From assembly GCA_036898135.1 (NCBI GenBank), contig CM072516.1, positions 57,849,676 to 57,913,675 of the forward strand: a stretch of DNA of 64,000 bases, given 5' to 3'. The DNA is from Oncomelania hupensis (taxonomy: Eukaryota > Mollusca > Gastropoda > Littorinimorpha > Pomatiopsidae). A program made the translations under genes and the position numbers. A model generated the notes under the pieces. The model worked only from the letters and a program-made list of their open reading frames with translations. It had not been told where the DNA came from and did not search any database. Position 1 is the stretch's first letter, and every line of letters begins with the position of its first letter. Below, piece by piece: positions 62,584-64,000 of the stretch.

Positions 62584-63126
62584 CGCTTCCTAACATGACA
62601 CATTGCTAGCATGTGCCCAAACCACTGCACCACATTCATATTTTCGGAATGTTCCGTTTACTTCATAGATTTTCTGTAATAAATATGGCTGTAACAAGGT
62701 CAGATTTTACAGTCAATTAGCAACTGAACATTTGACTTTGAAGTAAAGCATACATCAGCTTCATTTCAAATTGTATGCAATATATTGTTCTCAAATTCTG
62801 CCCAAACTTTCAATTATTTCTGACAGATTCCTCAACCTCTCAACTCTCCTAAATGTGTACATATCTCATGATTTGAGGTAATAAAGTATTACTTTATTTA
62901 ATCTTCTGCCAACCTTTTTTTAAATTTTGGACTCCACTGAATGAACACTGGAAACTGAAAGCAATAGATTAACTACTTTGAACACTAATTTTGCACATAA
63001 AAAAATTAGACCACAACGTCTTACCCTCCAGTGCCATCGAGTATTTTGCTCTCCACAAAGCTGTATATGTCTTCAAACTGTTGTTCACGACAAGGAAGAG
63101 TATCAGGAATGGCAGAGACATGCAGC
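58053..63126 (-). CDS. ORC1: Origin recognition complex subunit 1, C-terminal seven exons (partial)
   Basis: ORC1 is the AAA+ ATPase subunit that drives ORC binding to replication origins in the nucleus. Exons present, 5' to 3', are 63126-63025, 62158-61987, 61694-61587, 61074-60805, 59522-59353, 58762-58638 and 58216-58053; phases are continuous and give 369 residues to the stop. Seen in order: [14 protein letters not shown] and [10 protein letters not shown]; Walker [18 protein letters not shown]; Walker B TTVLLVDE with LDLLW on the next exon; the sensor 1 region [27 protein letters not shown]; the sensor 2 region [14 protein letters not shown]; and the winged-helix C-terminus ending [16 protein letters not shown]. 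All ATPase residues look intact. The N-terminal BAH domain and linker exons must lie right of the window. A hAT-like element, a SINE and a family A retroposon sit in its introns. Confidence 0.95.
59672..60577. mobile_element. hAT-like non-autonomous element, 906 bp
   Basis: The ends CAGGGCTTAAAGT (left) and ACTTTAAGCCCTG (right) are perfect inverted repeats of 13 bp. The flanks carry CTATTA on both sides (59666-59671 and 60578-60583); hAT elements make 8-bp duplications, so two bases may have changed. The CAGGGCTT terminus is a familiar hAT form. Internal frames show no transposase. It occupies the ORC1 intron between exons at 60805 and 59522. Confidence 0.85.
62335..62650 (-). mobile_element. 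SINE with 5S-like segment, copy S2
   Basis: On the minus strand: A-box-like GTGGTGCAGTGGTTTGGGCA, then GTTAGGAAGCGTCGGGCGGG and GTTAGTACTTGGATGGGTGACCGC, close to the 5S rRNA 3' half. The same body as S1 follows: CCCAGCTGTGAATGGGTACC, TTTAGAACAGGGGAAGGTAA and GCTGGCCTAGAGGAAAG. It lies in the ORC1 intron upstream of the Walker A exon. Confidence 0.82.
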
Positions 63127-63390
63127 CTGGAACAGCCACAGAAAGATTTCATTGACCAAAATGAGATAATAAAAACCATAACCAGTCATTTAAAACAGAA
63201 AAATATATACATTGACAAGAAACAGTGGTTCATCAGCAAGGAAAGGAAAATAATAGAATAAAATATCACATTTTCTGAGCACAATGAGCATGCTAACCAT
63301 ATAACAGAGGAAATGTGCTATACAAAGTTTTCAACATGTTAAAATTATACCAGCAATGCAATAAAAAGATGTAATAAAATGAAAAGGTTG

Positions 63391-63965
63391 TTACATTACA
63401 TTACACGATTATTTCTTTAGGTCCAGCGGACTCTTCCGAGCCAAATCAGGACCGGACAACTCCTGATCCGCATAAAAGATCTGCCGAAACAACCCTAGTG
63501 GTAAAACTGAAAGCTCTCCACCAGCCAGTCACTTTACAATAAAGACATCCCATGCAGGGGATGCTGAGGCTATACTCTAATTTATCGAACCCCTGTTTAC
63601 AAAAACAAAATAGAATACAAACATCATTATAAATTATCAACAAAACACATACATATAAAATGCCTACATTGCTAAATAACATCATAGAAAGCCATAGTGA
63701 CCACCTGGCAGAAAGCATCCAATATTCCCAAGCTGATCCAACAGACCTCACACACAAATAAGGAGTCTTGTACCGGAAGAGTTTTCAAGACAAAAGGTAG
63801 GTGACTGGTCTAGCGAAGAAGAAGATATTATAGCAGATTGATAAAACAGAGCAGGAATGAGAAAGAACAAATGAGAAAGACAGCGACAGTGGGAAATTAA
63901 GGCACTAAATTTCCAGAAAGTGGGGATACTATTTATACTGAAACCCCCGGCACCCCAACGGGGGA
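63391..63965 (-). mobile_element. Retroposon family A, copy A9 (best preserved)
   Basis: The left edge is TTACATTACATTACACGATT; the right edge is the hairpin CCCCCGGCACCCCAACGGGGG. A perfect 10-bp duplication GAAAAGGTTG flanks it (63381-63390 and 63966-63975). TATAAATAG lies on the minus strand at 63937-63929, about 28 bp from the hairpin end. The minus-strand frame at 63446-63757 is open for 103 codons. It lies in an ORC1 intron. Confidence 0.92.
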
Positions 63966-64000
63966 GAAAAGGTTGCAAAGGTAATAAAAATAAAAATATC

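Noticed and set aside
63391..63965. Family A as a Helitron, because of its terminal hairpin
   Set aside because: The hairpin is at the very terminus without CTRR, insertion is not between A and T, and real target-site duplications of 9-15 bp are present.

Overview
The window is nuclear DNA of a multicellular animal, most likely a marine mollusc or another lophotrochozoan. Genes are split by GT-AG introns and matched animal proteins in every case I could identify. Intergenic and intronic DNA is full of microsatellites, tRNA- and 5S-derived SINEs, RTE-like LINE fragments and TIR-bounded MITEs. The phylum is an inference from repeat style; no sequence search was possible.

Layout. At 1-5.2 kb there is a LINE 3' end, a long GAA/GGA tract, a (TA)n tract and the first coding exon of an SLC37-family sugar-phosphate transporter (minus strand, rest outside or unseen). 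From 5.2 to 19.8 kb I see no protein-coding gene, only repeats: RTE-like fragments, (CA)n/(CT)n tracts, a tandem 44-mer, an AT-rich 20-mer array with a large inverted repeat, and an LTR-like piece. From 19.8 to 45.5 kb runs a complete 12-exon PARS2 gene (mitochondrial prolyl-tRNA synthetase, minus strand). Its 17.8-kb ninth intron contains a complete second gene on the same strand, a five-exon PHD-finger protein with two single-base frame breaks. From 50.1 to 54.1 kb lies a complete six-exon CYB5RL (plus strand). From 58.0 kb to the right edge lie the last seven exons of ORC1 (minus strand), which continues beyond the window. PARS2 and CYB5RL are head to head with a repeat-filled 4.6-kb gap; CYB5RL and ORC1 converge. 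From memory, the human orthologues of all three map to 1p32.3, so the linkage may be ancient.

Mobile DNA. The standout is a repeat family of about 600 bp, present nine times here and always in the same orientation. It has a terminal GC hairpin and TATAAATAG motif at one end, a variable microsatellite at the other, and 9-15-bp target-site duplications in five copies. These fit a non-autonomous retroposon read on the minus strand. Other families are eight RTE-like fragments with a (GGATA)n 3' tail, including one with a 5' inversion and one joining endonuclease directly to the RT C-terminus; a SINE family whose copies share a body but differ in a 5S-rRNA-like insert; and MITE-like elements of pogo, Tigger, piggyBac and hAT type.

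The genes have no common pathway: PARS2 serves mitochondrial translation, CYB5RL is a flavin oxidoreductase, ORC1 acts in replication licensing, SLC37 moves phosphosugars. Splice sites were placed by eye from reading-frame continuity, GT-AG consensus and family alignment from memory; exon-length phases add up for PARS2, CYB5RL and the visible part of ORC1.
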